A stretch of DNA of 64,000 nt from Hahella sp050299855 (GTDB lineage Bacteria; Pseudomonadota; Gammaproteobacteria; Pseudomonadales; Oleiphilaceae). Under the pieces are notes generated by a model. The model saw nothing but the letters and a program-made list of their open reading frames with translations, was not told where the DNA came from and did no database searches. Positions 55,783-64,000 of this stretch are shown here, one piece after another. The DNA lies in assembly GCA_050299855.1 (NCBI GenBank), contig JBNKWQ010000042.1:193010-257009 (forward strand). Direction: 5' to 3'. Each line of letters begins with the position of its first letter. Position 1 is the stretch's first letter. The position numbers and the translations under genes were made by a program.

Positions 55783-56883
55783 CTAATTCGACAGGTCTCT
55801 CAGCCTGGCTTGAACCCGTTCTTCCTCACTGGGAAAATAGCGTGATTGCAATGATGCAATTTGCTGTTCCTGGTCGGCGCTGGCCAAGCCCGCCTGCTGG
55901 ACCTGTTCTTTCTGTGCGGCATATTGAGCATATAGAGTTTCAAACTGGTGCTGAGCATTCCAATCTGCCACCAGCTCATCGATTTGGGCAGGCGGGTAAT
56001 TCAGATGCTGTAATCCTTGACGCAGAGTCAGCTCAGTTTCTGCCTTATTCAAAAGAGTCACAGCCTGCTCTGCCCGCATGGCAGAGCGTTCCAGCTCCTC
56101 GTCCACCGCTCTTAACTCCATAGGCAACTGCTGACGTTTTTCGGCCATCAGTTGCTGTTTCTCCGCGACGGTCAAGCTGTTGTCCTGCTGTATGGCCATT
56201 TTAGCCAATGTGTATTCAGCGTAAGATTCTTCCATGCCAAAAAACGCATCCACAACCTCTGCGTTCATGATACGGCGTCTGATCTGCTTCAGTTGCTCCA
56301 GTGAATTCGTCAATACAGTCAAATGATATTCCGCAGTTTGCTGCTCTACCGGCAGCAAAGGCTGTTGCATCAGGTCCAGGGAGGTTTGTTTATATTCCAG
56401 ATACTGGTCGAGCAAAACCATTGCTTCCTGAGCCGCTTCAGGTGGCAGATAAGTGTGCGCAAGGCGTTCAATTTCCGCCAATGCATCTTCCGGTGAAACT
56501 TCACCGACGGTATTCAAAAAATAGTCAAAAAAATCCTTAACGTCGATTGACACCAGCAGGTGTCCAGAGGAATCCGCCTGCAGACGTCCATCTATGTCGG
56601 TGCCTGCCAAACTGCGGGCAAATCCACCGCCATCGTAGGCTTTAGGGGTCCTCATGGGAGAAGCTGCAGCCTGTTCTGGAGAACTTTCAGGTAAACCGGA
56701 TACTGCTGCCTGACCATCAACCTGCACTTGTGTAGCCGCGTCAGATATGTTGGCGGGCCCCGGATTGGAGCTGACGCTGGGGACTCGGTGCAGCCACAGC
56801 CAGCCGGCAAATAACAGCATCAGGGACGCCAGCATAATACTGGCCATCATTAGGGTTTTTTGGTAACGGGATAACATCATCAT
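55783..56883 (-). CDS. lifO: lipase-specific foldase (Lif)
   Basis: The 366-residue protein has one N-terminal helix (LMMASIMLASLMLLFAGWLWL), a variable linker, SLAGTDIDGRL and the Lif motif region VKDFFDYFLNTVGE, which corresponds to RxxFDY(F/C)L(S/T)A with Lys for Arg and Asn-Thr for Ser/Thr-Ala, then a long helical domain. It is anchored in the inner membrane and folds the lipase in the periplasm. The ATG at 56883 has AGAGG seven bases upstream. It follows the lipase gene by 134 bases on the same strand. Confidence 0.93.
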   Translation of the reverse strand: MMMLSRYQKTLMMASIMLASLMLLFAGWLWLHRVPSVSSNPGPANISDAATQVQVDGQAAVSGLPESSPEQAAASPMRTPKAYDGGGFARSLAGTDIDGRLQADSSGHLLVSIDVKDFFDYFLNTVGEVSPEDALAEIERLAHTYLPPEAAQEAMVLLDQYLEYKQTSLDLMQQPLLPVEQQTAEYHLTVLTNSLEQLKQIRRRIMNAEVVDAFFGMEESYAEYTLAKMAIQQDNSLTVAEKQQLMAEKRQQLPMELRAVDEELERSAMRAEQAVTLLNKAETELTLRQGLQHLNYPPAQIDELVADWNAQHQFETLYAQYAAQKEQVQQAGLASADQEQQIASLQSRYFPSEEERVQARLRDLSN

Positions 56884-57017
56884 GCTGCAACCTCTCAATC
56901 AATCCTCTCAAACTAAACCTGTCAAAAGCCGTACTTATCACTCCCTGAAAGTACGGCGTGCCTGAAACTCAGGTCAGGGTCGGAACCCAAATCAGATACA
57001 GACCAATGTCATCTATG

Positions 57018-57941
57018 TTACAGGCCCTTGTTCTTGAGACGGTTAGCCTGGCTCCTGTAGAGTGAAACCGGGTTGGTCCAGAGAGAACGAATGCCAAACA
57101 GATGGTTGATGGCATCGATATGGTTGGTTGAATAATGGGTACCGATGACTGTCCCCATTTTAGTCGCGCAAGCAGCTACCAGGCCGTCATTGGCTTCACC
57201 GCCAAAGGACAGGCCAGTTACAGCAAGGAAGCCATCAGACAGGTCAAAAATATTGGTGACGACACTGCTGCCGGTCCAGGAGAAAAACTTGATCTTGTTG
57301 GAGCCATACCAGACATCTTCACCCTTGGTTGAGCAGTAAGTCTGGCTGACGCCTTTCCAGCCCAACGCTTCATTCAATTGACGGGTGCCTTCCGTCGTCA
57401 GGGTCTCCAGTGCAGCAATGCCGTTTTGCGGATTGTTATTACCGGACAGTAAGTTGATCAATCCACCTAAAGCGTTGGCAATGGCATTGGCGCTGCCTTC
57501 CACAGGTGACCCCGGTGGAATCACACCGCGCAGAACATCCGCCACTTTGGAGCCCTGGTTAACACCGTCAATAGAGGTGATCGAGGCGATCCTGGAAGGA
57601 TTCAGATGAGCAGCAACCCTGGAAGTAGGCGCACCCTGGCTGTGGGCCATGATGTTTACTTTGGAATAACCGAGGGAATTGATGTAGTTTTTCAGCTGTA
57701 CGCCACGCTCCCAGCTGCCGTTAACAAATGACACGCTGGCCACGTCAACAGTTGCCCCTGAGCGACTCAGGTTATAGGGAATGGTGTGGAAGTAACCGAT
57801 AAGACCACCAAGGTAGTCAAAGCCGGTAACGCCGTGTACAAGCAGGATTGGATATTTGGTCTTGGTATAAGTATCTGCGAATGCCGTTGATCCCATAAGG
57901 AACAGGCAACAGGATACTACTGCGGTGAGTAGCCTTTTCAT
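57018..57941 (-). CDS. secreted triacylglycerol lipase, family I
   Basis: The 307-residue protein has a signal peptide (LLTAVVSCCLFLMGSTAFA) and the lipase fold: YPILLVHGVTGFDYLGG (oxyanion), nucleophile in AHSQG (Ser about 101; the first Gly of GxSxG is Ala), an Asp in GGEANDGLVA, and a His in STNHIDAINHLFG. Two cysteines (CSTKGEDVW and AACATKMG) match the disulfide of Pseudomonas LipA. The foldase gene follows, so it is exported and folded in that manner. It cleaves long-chain triacylglycerols. Confidence 0.95.
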   Translation of the reverse strand: MKRLLTAVVSCCLFLMGSTAFADTYTKTKYPILLVHGVTGFDYLGGLIGYFHTIPYNLSRSGATVDVASVSFVNGSWERGVQLKNYINSLGYSKVNIMAHSQGAPTSRVAAHLNPSRIASITSIDGVNQGSKVADVLRGVIPPGSPVEGSANAIANALGGLINLLSGNNNPQNGIAALETLTTEGTRQLNEALGWKGVSQTYCSTKGEDVWYGSNKIKFFSWTGSSVVTNIFDLSDGFLAVTGLSFGGEANDGLVAACATKMGTVIGTHYSTNHIDAINHLFGIRSLWTNPVSLYRSQANRLKNKGL

Positions 57942-58096
57942 TTAGTGCTCTCCAGTTTTGTTTTTGTTGTTGGAATTTCCGCTGTTACTGCGAGCGAATA
58001 CGGAGAGCATTATGCCAAAGGGAACCGCGGTAGAATTCACCTGTTTGGGTGATACTTATCGCCTTAAATTATCCAAAAGGATGAGAATATGAAGCG

Positions 58097-60385
58097 TTAA
58101 TTGGCACCGGCCCGAATCAGTCCACCCAAGCCTAGGCTATCCAGTTCCTTCTCCAGCATTTTTCTGATTTTAACCTCATCAGTCATACGGCGTGCTTTTC
58201 GCCATAATTCCTGGGCTCGCTGATGGGTCACTGTTCTGATGACCAGCTTGCTCTTGGGCAGGTTGTAAGCAGAGAGGCTGAGCATCTCAATGTCCATCCC
58301 CAGCAGCAATAGTACGGATGCAGGGTCCGCTGCCATCTCACCACACAGACTGATAGGAAGCTTCAACTTTCTCGCAGTTTTCACTATTCCACCGATGGAC
58401 CTTAGAACGGCGGGATTCAGCCAGTTATATAGATCGGATACTTTGGGATTATTACGATCCACGGCCAGCATGTATTGGGTAAAGTCATTGCTGCCGATAG
58501 AGACAAAGTCCACCAGACGGGCAATATCTTTCAGAATGACCATGGCGGAGGGCACTTCGATCATGGCACCCACCTGCGGACGCTGAACCTCTTCGCCAGC
58601 CTCATGCAATTGTTCCAAAGCTTCGTCCAGCAAGGCATAGAAAGCGCGCAACTCTTCTAACTGACTCACCATCGGCAGCAGGATTTTCAGATTATTCAGT
58701 CCTTGGGAAGCCCGCAGCATGGCCCGGATCTGGCTAATAAAGATACCGGTATTGTCGAGAGTGAAACGAATTCCACGCCAGCCGAGAAACGGATTTTCCT
58801 CAGCGAAGCTGAAATAAGGCAGGTTTTTATCCCCGCCGATATCCAGCGTACGCATATGCACCGGGTTAGGCGCATATGCTTCAAGGATCTTGCGATAGAT
58901 CTGTACCTGTTCATCTTCCGAAGGGAAAGATTCGTGCAACATAAAAGGTATTTCAGAGCGATACAGTCCCACACCTTCCGCCCCTCGCAACAGCCCGGGG
59001 GAAATGTCAGCCACCAATCCTGTGTTGGCATAAAGCCGTATACGATAGCCGTCAGGCGTTTCGGCCGGCAGATCACGAAGGCCTTCCAGGCCTTTGATAA
59101 ATTTGGCTTCCTGCCGGGCCAGACGGCGATATTCCTTGCGCAGGTTAGGTACCGGGTTGAAGACCACTACGGCCCGGTAACCATCAATCACAGCTTCAGT
59201 CTGATCAATCTGTGAAGGGTTAATCTCTCCCACCCCCATGACCGCCGGTATGCCCAGCGCATTGGCAAGAATAGCAATGTGCGACAAAGTAGAACCGCCG
59301 GTACAGACGATCCCCGCCAGATATTTGGGGGGGAACTGGGCAATATCGGTAATGCTGATATCCCGGCCTACCAGAATCGTCGGTTCGCTGACATTGGTAT
59401 CCCCAACGCTGTCATCGCCGACCAAATTGGCGTAAATACTGTTTCCGATATGCCGGATATCATCCGCTTTGGCCTGCAGATACGGATCGTCCATTTTGGC
59501 AAAAATGCGGGCATGGGCCTCAACCGTCTTACGCAACGCAGTGGGTGCGCTCCATCCTTCACGGATAGATTGTTCAGTTTCAGAAGACAGTCCCTTATCT
59601 TCCAGTATCATGCGGTAAACCCCAAAAAGCGCCAGTACATCTTTAGGCAAAGAGCCTTCCATGCGTTGCCCGCTGGTTCGCATTTCATCCTTGGCTTGCT
59701 GCAATGCCTGGGAAAACCTCTCCAACTCTGCATCAGGGTTAGCTGTTGTACGATCTGGGACAGACGCCAGTTCCAGGGCATTCATTTGCCAGTGTACCCG
59801 GCCGATTGCCATGCCTGCGGCACCTTTAACGCCTTGAAATTTCAGATTAGCCTGTATTGGAATGTCCGGTTGCACCAGCAACGTCTTCACATCTTCCGCA
59901 TGCACCCACTGCCCCAACGGACCGGCTAATTGAGCAGCAATGGTGATAACAAAAGCTTCCTGCTCATCTGAAAAGAAGGCAGCTTCCTTTTTCTGAACCG
60001 TAATAACACCAATCAACTTACGGAAGCTGATAATGGGCACACCCAGGAAGGCCGAATAACGTTCCTCCCTGGTTTCGGGAAAATATTTGAAACTCGAATG
60101 CTGACTGGCATTGTCAACATTCAACAACGACTGGTGACGGGCGATATAGCCAACCAACCCTTCCCCAACACGCAGACTCACCTGCCCCACAGAGGTTTGC
60201 TCCAGGCCTCGTGTGGCGACCAATGCCAGTTCAGCCGCCTCAGGTTCGAGAAGATAGATACTGCATACGTCCGCCGACATGGATTGCTGAACCCTATCGA
60301 CAATCAACTCCAAAAGATCTCTGGCCGCTCTCAAGTCAGCGGCATCCTGAAAAATCTCTCTAAGCGTCTTTAAGGGTTCCAGCAT
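58097..60385 (-). CDS. ptsP: PTS enzyme I-Ntr (PtsP)
   Basis: The 762-residue protein has an N-terminal GAF domain (about 10-155), the enzyme I phosphohistidine region (CTGGSTLSHIAILANALGIP) and the PEP-binding barrel with RTLDIGGDKNLPYF, GWRGIRFTLD and the active Cys in SLCGEMAADP. It phosphorylates the NPr protein in the nitrogen-type PTS. The usual upstream gene rppH is not adjacent here. Confidence 0.95.
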   Translation of the reverse strand: MLEPLKTLREIFQDAADLRAARDLLELIVDRVQQSMSADVCSIYLLEPEAAELALVATRGLEQTSVGQVSLRVGEGLVGYIARHQSLLNVDNASQHSSFKYFPETREERYSAFLGVPIISFRKLIGVITVQKKEAAFFSDEQEAFVITIAAQLAGPLGQWVHAEDVKTLLVQPDIPIQANLKFQGVKGAAGMAIGRVHWQMNALELASVPDRTTANPDAELERFSQALQQAKDEMRTSGQRMEGSLPKDVLALFGVYRMILEDKGLSSETEQSIREGWSAPTALRKTVEAHARIFAKMDDPYLQAKADDIRHIGNSIYANLVGDDSVGDTNVSEPTILVGRDISITDIAQFPPKYLAGIVCTGGSTLSHIAILANALGIPAVMGVGEINPSQIDQTEAVIDGYRAVVVFNPVPNLRKEYRRLARQEAKFIKGLEGLRDLPAETPDGYRIRLYANTGLVADISPGLLRGAEGVGLYRSEIPFMLHESFPSEDEQVQIYRKILEAYAPNPVHMRTLDIGGDKNLPYFSFAEENPFLGWRGIRFTLDNTGIFISQIRAMLRASQGLNNLKILLPMVSQLEELRAFYALLDEALEQLHEAGEEVQRPQVGAMIEVPSAMVILKDIARLVDFVSIGSNDFTQYMLAVDRNNPKVSDLYNWLNPAVLRSIGGIVKTARKLKLPISLCGEMAADPASVLLLLGMDIEMLSLSAYNLPKSKLVIRTVTHQRAQELWRKARRMTDEVKIRKMLEKELDSLGLGGLIRAGAN

Positions 60386-60409
60386 GAAGTCTCTCTGAGT
60401 CAGATAAAC

Positions 60410-60431
60410 AAGTGTCGCGATAAGGACACTT
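60410..60431. promoter_or_regulatory. inverted repeat upstream of ptsP
   Basis: AAGTGTC-N8-GACACTT, perfect 7-bp arms, 25 bases upstream of the ptsP ATG. Candidate operator or mRNA hairpin. Confidence 0.4.
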
Positions 60432-60659
60432 CAATCACAAATTAAAACGGTTGTTAGAAACGGTATCAAGTCGCGCCTTAATCGTCCGCCACCTTTACAG
60501 TATGCAAGAAACATACATTATTTAGGAAACAATACATGGACGGCTTTAGGTTTGGCAATGGGGGTTGGTTTGGAGGGGGGAAGTAAGCGGGAGCTCGACA
60601 GACTTTGTGGGTATGTCGACTTATCGTTGAACCAGTCCGCTGCTGCTTTTTAACTGAAT

Positions 60660-60995
60660 TTATCTGGCTAACTCTTCCTGATATTCCATCACTGGCTTTC
60701 CATGGCACTTATTCGGATGAATTTGCAGCAAGTTTCTCCATTCAGAAAACGGCATATCGTCAATAACCACTTCTGGCTTAGGCAGAAATCCAGCAAAGCA
60801 ATTCTCTATACCAAATTCTTTGGCACTCGCACGGGCGTATTCAGCGCCTCCGGAACTCCAGCAATAGAGTATAGCTCCCTCAGCATGTAGCGCCTTCACA
60901 TGCGCGATGACCTGAGGAATAGGAATTCGTTTAGCCCCATAATTTCTAACGAAAGTTTCGTCAACATCGACATAAACGTAGAATGGTCTGTTCAT
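60660..60995 (-). CDS. small HAD-like protein
   Basis: The 111-residue protein begins FYVYVDVDETFVRNYG, the HAD motif I (DxDxT form), and ends with a KPEVVIDDMP that fits motif III/IV. It is shorter than usual HAD phosphatases and lacks a cap domain; similar short forms occur in phages and mobile regions. It may be a phosphatase or a remnant. It opens the accessory end of the window. Confidence 0.72.
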   Translation of the reverse strand: MNRPFYVYVDVDETFVRNYGAKRIPIPQVIAHVKALHAEGAILYCWSSGGAEYARASAKEFGIENCFAGFLPKPEVVIDDMPFSEWRNLLQIHPNKCHGKPVMEYQEELAR

Positions 60996-61163
60996 TTTTT
61001 TATACTCGTAAACCCAAAGACGTCAAAGACGTACGTCAAAAGAAAAAGACGTGGACATCCATTGAATGCAGACGATTGAGATTAGCGTATGCAACGATAT
61101 AGGCTCATCAAATAAGCCAATACCGATTGCTGGTGCGACAATCAGATATTTTACCGCCCTCAA

Positions 61164-61535
61164 TTATGCCCTTGCCCCTCTCGAATATATAAACACCCCA
61201 GTAGCCAGTAACACCAAAAGGCCGTAGCTAAACAGTTGGGGACTGGAGGCCACCCCGTCTCTCACACGCGAAGCGGTGTCCTCGCAATTGTTGAAAATCA
61301 GGTTGTAAGCTTGGGGATTGGCGAGAACCTGCCTAACTCTATGCAGAAAGGCGGCCATGTCTACTACACCGCTAGATGCGACCGAGATTTTCTTGCCTTC
61401 AGAAAAGATGTGAAGCGGAACAAGTTCCTCACCACGTTCACGGCTGTTATGCAGGACATAGCCGTTTCCAATATATGAGGATACGTGCCTGTATAGTCCG
61501 CAGTTGACTTCCAGTTTTGCCCCTATGGGATACAT
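61164..61535 (-). CDS. LRAT-fold protein with C-terminal tail anchor
   Basis: The 123-residue protein matches the LRAT / NlpC-P60-related fold: YRHVSSYIGNGYVLHNS (two His) and the catalytic-Cys motif NNCEDTASRV. A single hydrophobic helix lies at the end (LFSYGLLVLLATGVFIYS). LRAT enzymes acylate or hydrolyse lipids through a Cys/His pair. The ATG at 61535 has AGGAG seven bases upstream. Ten bases separate it from the stop of the HTH gene upstream, so they form one unit. Confidence 0.8.
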   Translation of the reverse strand: MYPIGAKLEVNCGLYRHVSSYIGNGYVLHNSRERGEELVPLHIFSEGKKISVASSGVVDMAAFLHRVRQVLANPQAYNLIFNNCEDTASRVRDGVASSPQLFSYGLLVLLATGVFIYSRGARA

Positions 61536-61545
61536 GTTTTTTCTC

Positions 61546-61800
61546 CTAGTCTCTTGAGTTTTTAAGTAGTAAATAAAGTGCGGCGGCAATTCCTGCACCG
61601 ACAAGAACAGTGCCAATGGTTTTCTGGACATCTTCTTTCTTCGCGGCCTTCTCGAAATCCATCATAAGGGCACGCTGATAGTCAGTAGGCTGGAGAATAC
61701 CCCTCTCCCACTTACTGACTGTCATGGAGTGAACCCCAAACAGATTGCCAAACTGGGCTTGGCTAAGATTTAGTCTCTTTCTCAGACTTGCAACATCCAT
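61546..61800 (-). CDS. HTH protein with C-terminal membrane anchor
   Basis: The 84-residue protein has an XRE-like helix-turn-helix (LRKRLNLSQAQFGNLFGVHSMTVSKWERG) and a final hydrophobic helix (TIGTVLVGAGIAAALYLLL) followed by KNSRD. An HTH domain tethered to the membrane is unusual. It is co-directional with and 10 bases upstream of the LRAT-fold gene, which also ends in a membrane helix. Confidence 0.82.
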   Translation of the reverse strand: MDVASLRKRLNLSQAQFGNLFGVHSMTVSKWERGILQPTDYQRALMMDFEKAAKKEDVQKTIGTVLVGAGIAAALYLLLKNSRD

Positions 61801-62384
61801 AAGAATACCGATAAGCTAAATACTAAGCATAAAAGCAAGCTAGAGCTTAGAGTCTGTCAATTAAAATTATTGATTTATATTGGATTGGCGCAAGTTGTTG
61901 CCTCTCAAAAGTGACTTTTCATTGTGATTTACCGGAAAAACAGCGGCTACTTTGATCAGGGTGTTGGGAGATGAATGTGCTGATTGATGATTAAAGGGCC
62001 AAAAGATCTGTCGGTATTGCTTCTGATCAAAACTGGTAATTTTAGAGTGCCCGAGAGGGATGCAACGGGGGAGAAGCGGAGCTCCTCTCCCTTGCCAAGC
62101 GCCTTGTACTACAAACGTTCCCGAAGCGTTTAATGTGCCTGAAAAGATGAAGTAATCGGTTATAAGTCCCAAATTATTAAACTGAATATTTGAAATAGGG
62201 ATGATTTAGAATTTGCATTTCTTGGTAATTTAAATAGGGGTACACACCGGGCAATGCAGTGGTAATACGGGGTATCGGTGAGGGAAATCAGTTCTTTTCT
62301 GGTGCAAGTCATCCATAACTCCGGATACTGGTTGAATATACAGCCTCAGTCTAGAAAGCTTGACTGGTTATGTCAATGGGTGGA
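61801..62384. other. AT-rich stretch with no supported gene
   Basis: Between the HTH gene and the FAD-oxidoreductase fragment. A frame on the minus strand (61867-62172) and short plus-strand ends (stop near 62150) look random or remnant. A GGGAGA/TCTCCC-type hairpin lies around 62070-62095. It probably is decayed mobile DNA. Confidence 0.45.
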
Positions 62385-62691
62385 TGTCCTTGTCTTGCGA
62401 GATGTGAAAATTGAATACCAATGGGGCGGTATGATCGGCATTGGTGCCAATCGTCTGCCGCAAATCGGCCGCCTGCGCCCTAACGTATATTACGCCCAAG
62501 CCTATGCCGGGCATGGGCTGAATGCCACCCATATGGCCGGTCGATTGATTGCTGAAAGTATGCATGGTGAGACCCGGCGAATTGAACATTTCGAGAGAGT
62601 GAGGCACATGACCTTTCCGGGTGGGGCGAAGTTCAGGTCACCGTTGTTGGCGATGGGGATGTTGTATTATCGGTTTTTGGATTTGTTTTGA
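62385..62691 (+). pseudogene. C-terminal fragment of a FAD-dependent oxidoreductase (PuuB-like)
   Basis: Only the last 100 residues of a DAO-family flavoenzyme remain: QWGGMIGIGANRLPQIGRL, YYAQAYAGHGLNATHMAGRL and the ending FRSPLLAMGMLYYRFLDL. These fit gamma-glutamylputrescine oxidase-type proteins. The 5' two thirds and the FAD-binding Rossmann motif are absent; the frame upstream of 62385 is unrelated. Its end overlaps an Rhs fragment on the other strand. It is a truncated remnant, not an active enzyme. Confidence 0.85.
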
Positions 62692-62880
62692 GGATGTCAT
62701 TGCCTTTTTTGTCATAGGGGAAACTACCGCTTCCCCAAGGTCCATTCACTACTGTGAGACGATCAAGACCGTCATAACCCAGCCCATTCACTGATCGATT
62801 ACTCACAAAGTGATCAGAGATAGATTTCACGTTCCCAGCCTTGTCAAAGGTATAGCTGAGATCAGCTACTGTCTGGGGTC
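62633..62880 (-). pseudogene. orphan Rhs core fragment
   Basis: The frame encodes Rhs-type YD repeats (LSYTFDKAGNVKSISDH, GLGYDGLDRLTVVNGPWGS, PYDKKGND) without start or the rest of the protein. It lies just after the immunity gene on the same strand, as displaced Rhs tips often do. Probably left by recombination of the Rhs gene end. Confidence 0.82.
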
Positions 62881-62918
62881 TAAAATAGATCCATCCCCTT
62901 TATTGTCTGGATATATCA

Positions 62919-63245
62919 TCAAACTATTTCGTTAACATAAGAGAATCCAAAGGAAATTTTTTCACCCTCGACATCAATCAGACTATACCTAATCCTATCT
63001 AGGCCAGAATTTAATCTTTCTATTTTTAGGTTCATAAACTGTGTCAACCCCCCCCCTATTTCCGATAAATGTAAGTTACTCACATCTCTAAAAAATAACG
63101 ATATCTGTTTAGCACCAATCTTTTCGGAATCAGAAAGTGTCAATAACAAACTATAACTTAATTCATCAAATTCCATATCAATATGTATAGATATAACACA
63201 ATTGTTACTGATAAGTTTTGCATTTAGGCCATCTATATCTATCAT
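62919..63245 (-). CDS. probable immunity protein of the Rhs toxin
   Basis: The 108-residue acidic protein (start MIDIDGLNAKLISNN) has no signal or membrane helix and is strand-rich (CVISIHIDMEFDELSYSLLLTL; ISLFFRDV; ISFGFSYV). Its ATG overlaps the Rhs stop by 4 bases (63242-63245), typical for toxin-immunity pairs. No family recognised. AT-rich compared with the rest of the window. Confidence 0.75.
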   Translation of the reverse strand: MIDIDGLNAKLISNNCVISIHIDMEFDELSYSLLLTLSDSEKIGAKQISLFFRDVSNLHLSEIGGGLTQFMNLKIERLNSGLDRIRYSLIDVEGEKISFGFSYVNEIV

Positions 63246-64000
63246 AGATTTATCCTCGTTTCTTTTCCTTTTGGACCATAACCTGGGCCATACTCATATG
63301 TATGAGAGTGGGGAGCTGAATGATCTTCGGGATAACCATGGTCAGTATTGTCAGTTCGCTTTATCTGCCGCCCATATTCATCATATTCAACTTCTGATGT
63401 TTCTAACTCTCCAGTTTTGGGATTGTACTTATTGTGGTCTAACGTTTTAGTCCCCGGCTCAACTTGTTGTGGTGCATTTTTATGCCAAGCGTCATCTGGT
63501 AAAGCAGTTTCTTCGTCACCCCCATTTTCATCCTCATCAGTTGAACTAAGCAATATGCCTAGGGCTGCTTCTATACCTAGATCAATTTTAGCGATACCAG
63601 TATATCCCTTCCTTTTTTCTGATTGGCCTAGTTGAATCCCGCTAAACAGATCTCCCAGAGCCCCCCAAAACCCACCAGACCTACAAGTACAACCATCGTT
63701 AGGTTTAGTAAGACTAGGATCCAGAGCCCCATCCAGTAGTTGCGCTTCTTCGGATGCCAGTCCAGTAGGATCTGTATATCTAAATGGGTTGTTGTACGCA
63801 TAAACATACCTATTAAGATGTCCCACTCCCCCCTGAACCGGCCCAACCGGATCCACCGCCATAAACCGCCCAACGACAGGATCATAGTAGCGGGCATTTA
63901 AATACGACAACCCGGTATCATTGTCATGCAGTTTGCCGGTATAGCCAACCCGTTCTTCGGTAGCGGCAGCAGGGTTAACCACCTTCTGCCCAAAAGGTGC
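63242..64000 (-). CDS. Rhs-family toxin, C-terminal end (continues beyond window)
   Basis: The frame is open to the window edge. Residues show the Rhs end pattern: YTGKLHDNDTGLSYLNARYYDPVVGRF followed by AVDPVG and NPFRYTDPTGLA. After this comes a variable tip of about 175 residues, the putative toxin: a Gly/Trp region, an acidic stretch, then a His/Tyr-rich end (YDEYGRQIKRTD, DHGYPEDHSAPHSHTYEYGPG). The toxin family is not certain. The upstream body and secretion signal lie outside. Confidence 0.9.
   Translation of the reverse strand, partial: APFGQKVVNPAAATEERVGYTGKLHDNDTGLSYLNARYYDPVVGRFMAVDPVGPVQGGVGHLNRYVYAYNNPFRYTDPTGLASEEAQLLDGALDPSLTKPNDGCTCRSGGFWGALGDLFSGIQLGQSEKRKGYTGIAKIDLGIEAALGILLSSTDEDENGGDEETALPDDAWHKNAPQQVEPGTKTLDHNKYNPKTGELETSEVEYDEYGRQIKRTDNTDHGYPEDHSAPHSHTYEYGPGYGPKGKETRINL

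Noticed and set aside
61867..62172. 101-residue minus-strand frame in the accessory end
   Set aside because: No start signal, no recognisable motif, and the other strand shows similar remnants; probably decayed DNA.
1..64000. tRNA, rRNA, CRISPR array, intact insertion sequence or prophage
   Set aside because: No cloverleaf, rRNA core sequence, regular spacer array, transposase frame or phage structural gene was seen in the frames or intergenic stretches inspected.

Overview
The window looks like a chromosomal segment of a marine gammaproteobacterium of the Marinobacter / Alcanivorax / Ketobacter kind. This is inferred from gene content only: a Marinobacter-type fatty acyl-CoA reductase of about 510 residues, PlsB, a secreted lipase with its foldase, ptsP with a GAF domain, a VC_2705-type sodium:solute symporter paired with an SLC5-domain hybrid kinase, and an NsrR regulator. 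Genes are dense and mostly single-copy core or metabolic types. No rRNA, tRNA, CRISPR array or intact insertion sequence was recognised.

Layout. 1-8 kb: a partial DUF2804 gene, a small lipoprotein, SmrA, a membrane diguanylate cyclase, then a compact nitric-oxide operon (truncated haemoglobin, ferredoxin-reductase, NsrR) with a candidate NsrR operator, a YgjP-like metallopeptidase and an unknown secreted protein. 8-16 kb: PilZ, VOC and DUF302 proteins, a CNMP/CBS/DUF294 protein with a DnaQ-like exonuclease, an iron alcohol dehydrogenase with an SCP2-like partner, and an XRE regulator. 16-21 kb: WG-repeat protein, AlaX, DUF2288, several small unknown genes (one behind a good sigma-54 promoter with an upstream palindrome) and PpnP. 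21-28 kb: the symporter (large subunit plus DUF4212 small subunit) divergent from a CrbS-like kinase, followed by a convergent CrbR-like regulator. This is probably an acetate or short-chain acid sensing and uptake module.

28-37 kb: a copper/silver efflux operon on the minus strand: His-rich membrane protein, CusC, CusB carrying two fused CusF domains, free CusF, CusA, a PII-like protein and a cupredoxin. 37-44 kb: M23 peptidase, DUF1801 protein, double-FHA protein, fatty acyl-CoA reductase, alpha/beta hydrolase, and a divergent methyltransferase / DUF2156 acyltransferase pair. The two intergenic regions of the lipid cluster share a 15-bp palindrome. 44-50 kb: MurI, NudC and a Gld-type ABC exporter. 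50-60 kb: PlsB, a response regulator and hybrid kinase that converge and overlap, lipase foldase, lipase, PtsP.

60-64 kb is an accessory end: a small HAD protein, a two-gene unit (HTH protein with a tail anchor, then an LRAT-fold protein with a tail anchor), a broken FAD-oxidoreductase fragment, an orphan Rhs fragment, and the C-terminal end of an Rhs toxin gene overlapping a probable immunity gene. The best candidates for something undescribed are the HTH-TM / LRAT-TM pair, the Rhs tip with its unknown toxin domain, the sigma-54 small gene near 19.1 kb, the lipid cluster with its shared operator, and a recurring pattern of short tandem triplicates (17-21 bp, three copies) at gene borders.
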